Translations under genes and position numbers: made by a program
Shown: positions 61,461-64,000 of the stretch, piece by piece
Layout: each line of letters begins with the position of its first letter
Position numbering within the stretch: position 1 is the first letter of the stretch
Source of the DNA: CBDEFX01 sp965237635
GTDB taxonomy: Bacteria > Chloroflexota > Dehalococcoidia > Lucifugimonadales > CAUZJF01
Assembly: GCA_965237635.1 (NCBI GenBank)
Contig: CBDEFX010000001.1
Coordinates: 1,798,001-1,862,000 of the forward strand
Reading direction: 5' to 3'
DNA length: 64,000 bases
The notes under the pieces: generated by a model
What the model was told of the DNA's origin: nothing
Databases searched by the model: none
What the model saw: only the letters and a program-made list of their open reading frames with translations

Positions 61461-63164
61461 ATGAGAGAGCACGAGGTCCCGACCCACGTGCAGGCCGAGG
61501 ACAAGGTGCTGCTGGGGTTCACCTTCCCGCAGGTCGTGGCGGTCGTGGCGGTGTGCGCCATCTCCTACGGCGCATACCGCTACGCCCCCGTCGGCCCGTC
61601 CGAGGTGCGCATGGCCCTGGCCGTCGTCCTCGGACTGGTCGGCGTGGCGATGATCGTCGGCAAGATAGGCGGTCGTCGGCTGCCCCTGGTGGCCGTCGAC
61701 CTGCTCAAGTACCGGCTGGGGGCGCGGCGTTACGCCGGGCCGGTGTCCCAGCTGGTGAGAAGCGAGCCGCCCGCGCCGGTGCAGCCGGTGAAGAGCGGCC
61801 CCGGCGCCCTGCGCCTGATGCTCAGGAAAGCGCGGCACAGCCTCCGCACGCCCCGCAAGAAGACCCGCAAGGACAAGGAGAGGCGCAACGGGCGGATGCG
61901 CTGGTTCGGCAAGCGCAGGGGGAAGGACGGGGGGAACCGCCACGGCCGCGACCACCGAACCGAGTCTCTGGAGACCAGGCAGCGGAAGCCCCGCAGGGAC
62001 CTTCTGCCAGTCGTGGCCGTCGCCCTTCTCGGGGCGGCGGTCGCGACGCTCCCCCAAGCCGCCCTCGCCGACGACCACTGGCGAGACGAGATCGACTTCG
62101 AGCTTACCGAGCCGGTGGAAGGCCGAAGGATATTCGTCGAGGGCCTGACCGTCTCCGGCGACCGCGCCGCCGTGACCCTTCGGGCCGCGACCGCCCTGGA
62201 CATCCGGGTGCGGGCCTACGGCGGGCCGGAGGGAAGCTGGCTGCGCTTCTGGGGTTCGGCAAGCCTGGACGAGGGGGAGCGCATCGACTACTCGCTCCCC
62301 CTGAACGGCCCCAGGCCGTCCTTCACCGTGTCCTGGGAGGACACACTCGGACAGGCCGGGGCCGTCACCTTCAAGGAAGCACAGCTTCCCTATCCCTTGC
62401 CAGTCGTGGAGGGGGAGTTGTGTGACCTGCGTATGACTTCCCTGGGCTGGACGCCGGGAGCCGTCAACGGCGTCATCGAGTCGGAGTGCGCCGCCGTCGT
62501 CGAGGAGCCGGTCGAGCTTCAGACGGTGGCCGGGCACGAGAGCGTCACCGAGACGGCCCTCATGGACGCCGGGGTGACGGCGATCTCCGGGACGGTCGCC
62601 GCAGCCACCGGCGCGTCGCAGGCGAGCGTCCCCTTCGTCCCCAACGGCGAGACCCGCTTCCGGCTGCCCGTCGGGAATGGAGAGGCGATTCACGGCGTGA
62701 CCGTGGACGTGAGCCTTGAGGCGTCCCTTCGCATCCCGCTTCCCCCGCTGACCATGCTCACCCACCACCCGGAGCGGACGGAGCGCCGCACGAAGACGGT
62801 GAGCCTGTGGAGGCCGGGGACGAGCGAGACCGTCAGCGAGACGGTCGTCATCGAGAATCCAGACGGAACGACCACCGAGCGCGTCCTGTCGGCCACCCTG
62901 TCGATACCCGGCGAGACGGTCCACCGGGACGTGACGCTGACCATAGTCCACCCGGAGCACGTCAAGGCCGAGACGGTGGAGCGAGAGCCGCTCGCCCGCA
63001 GCCGCCAGGAGCATTTGAGCCTTGCGTCCGGCGTGGGATCGGACGAACTCTACGCGGTCCTGGTCGTGCCGGAGCCCGAGCCGGAGGAGCCGCCCGCAGA
63101 GCAAGAGCCCGCAGACGACATGCGCAGCTGGTTCGACCTGCTCGGATGGGAGTGGCCCTGGTGA
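61461..63164 (+). CDS. prgI-like: PrgI-like protein with large extracytoplasmic extension
   Basis: 567 residues. The first 100 match PrgI/VirB3-like proteins: V-P-T-H-V-Q-A-E-D-K-V-L-L-G-F-T-F-P-Q followed by two membrane helices (25-42, 50-66). A strongly basic cytoplasmic segment (about 120-180) leads to a third helix L-L-P-V-V-A-V-A-L-L-G (181-200) with A-L-A cleavage-like end, then about 365 residues of beta-rich exported domain with T-V-T/V-S-E-T repeats. PrgI proteins are normally about 120 residues, so this is a fusion or extended form. AAGGGAGGAAAAGCA precedes the ATG; the stop overlaps the next gene (GTGA). Confidence 0.83.
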   Translation: MREHEVPTHVQAEDKVLLGFTFPQVVAVVAVCAISYGAYRYAPVGPSEVRMALAVVLGLVGVAMIVGKIGGRRLPLVAVDLLKYRLGARRYAGPVSQLVRSEPPAPVQPVKSGPGALRLMLRKARHSLRTPRKKTRKDKERRNGRMRWFGKRRGKDGGNRHGRDHRTESLETRQRKPRRDLLPVVAVALLGAAVATLPQAALADDHWRDEIDFELTEPVEGRRIFVEGLTVSGDRAAVTLRAATALDIRVRAYGGPEGSWLRFWGSASLDEGERIDYSLPLNGPRPSFTVSWEDTLGQAGAVTFKEAQLPYPLPVVEGELCDLRMTSLGWTPGAVNGVIESECAAVVEEPVELQTVAGHESVTETALMDAGVTAISGTVAAATGASQASVPFVPNGETRFRLPVGNGEAIHGVTVDVSLEASLRIPLPPLTMLTHHPERTERRTKTVSLWRPGTSETVSETVVIENPDGTTTERVLSATLSIPGETVHRDVTLTIVHPEHVKAETVEREPLARSRQEHLSLASGVGSDELYAVLVVPEPEPEEPPAEQEPADDMRSWFDLLGWEWPW

Positions 63165-63478
63165 GGCGGGCCGCGACCCTGTTGCCGCTCACCGGCGCGG
63201 CCCTCGTCCTCATGGGGGCCGCGCCCGAAGAGGAAGCGATGCTTCACGCCTTCGACCGCGTGCTCACGGCGATGGCCTACGCGGGCTCCGGCCTGTGCTT
63301 CTTCGCCATCGTCTGGGCGGGGTTCGTCCTGATGGCCGAGGGAGCCGAGGAGCGCGGCGGGGGCAGGGCAAAGACCGCCGTCATCATGGCTGTGGTCGGC
63401 CTGGTGCTGGTGCTGTCTGCCAAGGGCGTCGCCGCCCTCCTGAGCCACGGCGTCATCCCGTCCTTTCCAACACCCTAG
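63161..63478 (+). CDS. Second pilin-like small membrane protein
   Basis: 105 residues from GTG 63161, which overlaps the upstream TGA (GTGA); an in-frame ATG at 63146 is possible. N-terminal signal-like helix (L-L-P-L-T-G-A-A-L-V-L-M-G-A-A), then two helices (G-S-G-L-C-F-F-A-I-V-W-A-G-F-V-L-M and A-V-I-M-A-V-V-G-L-V-L-V-L) around a charged turn, TrbC/VirB2 layout again but with a leader. Two pilin-like proteins in one operon may be major and minor subunits. Confidence 0.72.
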   Translation: MRRAATLLPLTGAALVLMGAAPEEEAMLHAFDRVLTAMAYAGSGLCFFAIVWAGFVLMAEGAEERGGGRAKTAVIMAVVGLVLVLSAKGVAALLSHGVIPSFPTP

Positions 63479-63497
63479 AGAAAAGGAATCGAGCGAA

Positions 63498-64000
63498 TTG
63501 AAGAAGCTGCCTGAAAACGCGAAACAGACCGAACCCAGGCCCCTGCCCGAGCTGCCCCTGTTCTTCATGCTGTCGCACCTGGACGACGACGGGCCGGTGC
63601 GCCTGGACGGGGTGAAGCTCGGCGTCTGCGAGGTGATGGGGCTGGAGATCGACGAGCCGAAGCTCGGAGCCTTCGCCGGGGCGCTCAACGCCCTGGACTT
63701 CCCGGCGCAGCTTCTCGTGCGCCAGCACCCGCCGCGCCTGGAACGCCTCAGAGAAGACCTGCAACGAGCGCAGCCGGACAACCTTCCCCCGCAGACGCGT
63801 GCGGCCTCCGAGTCGCTTGGGCGCCTGCTCACCGACCTTGAGGCCCGCGACGGCATCCTCGACCGGCGCTTCTACGCCGTATGCGAGTTCGCACGGGTTG
63901 ACGACCTTCGCGGCCTGCTTGCGAGGGCCGGGCTGTCCGTCCACCCCCTGAGAGGCCGACAGCTTCGGATGTTTTTCGTATCGGCCGCCCAAGGCGGCTC
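63498..64000 (+). CDS. virB4-like: VirB4-like ATPase, N-terminal part (cut by window end)
   Basis: Starts at TTG 63498 (AAAAGGAATCGAG upstream) and is open to the end of the window. Contains V-C-E-V-M-G-L-E-I-D and L-N-A-L-D-F-P-A-Q-L-L-V-R, the N-terminal domain layout of VirB4/TraC ATPases that follow PrgI genes; Walker motifs would lie beyond the window. About 168 residues visible. It powers type IV secretion in the family. Confidence 0.7.
   Translation, partial: MKKLPENAKQTEPRPLPELPLFFMLSHLDDDGPVRLDGVKLGVCEVMGLEIDEPKLGAFAGALNALDFPAQLLVRQHPPRLERLREDLQRAQPDNLPPQTRAASESLGRLLTDLEARDGILDRRFYAVCEFARVDDLRGLLARAGLSVHPLRGRQLRMFFVSAAQGG

Overview
The window is high-GC bacterial DNA made almost entirely of accessory sequence. 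I see no rRNA, tRNA or core housekeeping operon. Large cadherin/FN3/LRR surface proteins, a PrgI/TrbL-type transfer operon and many degraded insertion sequences suggest an integrative conjugative element or megaplasmid in a Chloroflexota-like host (Dehalococcoidia/SAR202 type). That taxonomic guess rests on remembered family distributions, not on a marker gene.

Layout. 1-3262: 3' part of a group II intron whose RT/HNH maturase is broken by one indel and by an IS1182-like element (537-2520). The intron interrupts an SSB gene, of which only the second exon (3263-3600) is in the window. 3263-9492 (+): module 1 = SSB, RadC-like JAB protein, unknown 210-aa protein, two zinc-ribbon proteins, DUF6094-type adenine methyltransferase, small Cys protein, SNF2-like helicase, terminator. 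9654-10294: small protein plus retropepsin-like protein. 10877-19058: two giant surface proteins, one cadherin/Ig-like with a dockerin-like end, the other with four near-identical 336-bp repeats and a collagen-like stalk. 19421-24053: transposase, isochorismatase-like, adhesin and serine-recombinase remnants. 25126-28031: IS66-like element with an IS256-like element nested in it. 28533-30316: IS3-like element and IS481-like remnant. 30627-38790: heterodimeric ABC exporter, stand-alone NRPS A-PCP protein, ABC-F ATPase and a 46-codon ORF, which looks like a small natural-product or self-resistance island. 38944-41420: remnants of a methyltransferase, LtrA, IS256 and FN3 genes. 41773-43757: second IS1182-like copy.

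43769-50016 (-): module 2, the same genes as module 1 in the same order but in inverted orientation, diverged yet intact, with an uninterrupted SSB. The same transcription unit extends upstream (to 57104) with a PD-(D/E)XK nuclease, a small zinc protein, a stand-alone TSCPD-domain gene split by what looks like a group II intron nested in another, an unknown gene, a Rad52-like annealing protein, a DnaG-type primase and two small genes. 57105-58035 holds a 17-bp iteron-like array (period about 41 bp). 58036-58884 (-) is an HTH/coiled-coil protein. 58885-59413 is a divergent control region with five 28-bp repeats, each containing a 16-bp palindrome. 59414-64000 (+) starts a conjugative type IV secretion operon: exported protein, TrbL/VirB6-like, two pilin-like proteins, a PrgI-like protein with a large extra domain, and the start of a VirB4-like ATPase.

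Working together (inference): primase, Rad52, SSB, nuclease and helicase look like the DNA-processing set of the element, the T4SS operon its transfer set, and the HTH protein with the two repeat arrays its control or origin region. The most unusual signals are the nested introns with codon-exact junctions, a family of GGGGCC/GGCCCC hairpins in most of the wider intercistronic gaps of both modules, and the duplicated helicase/methyltransferase module.
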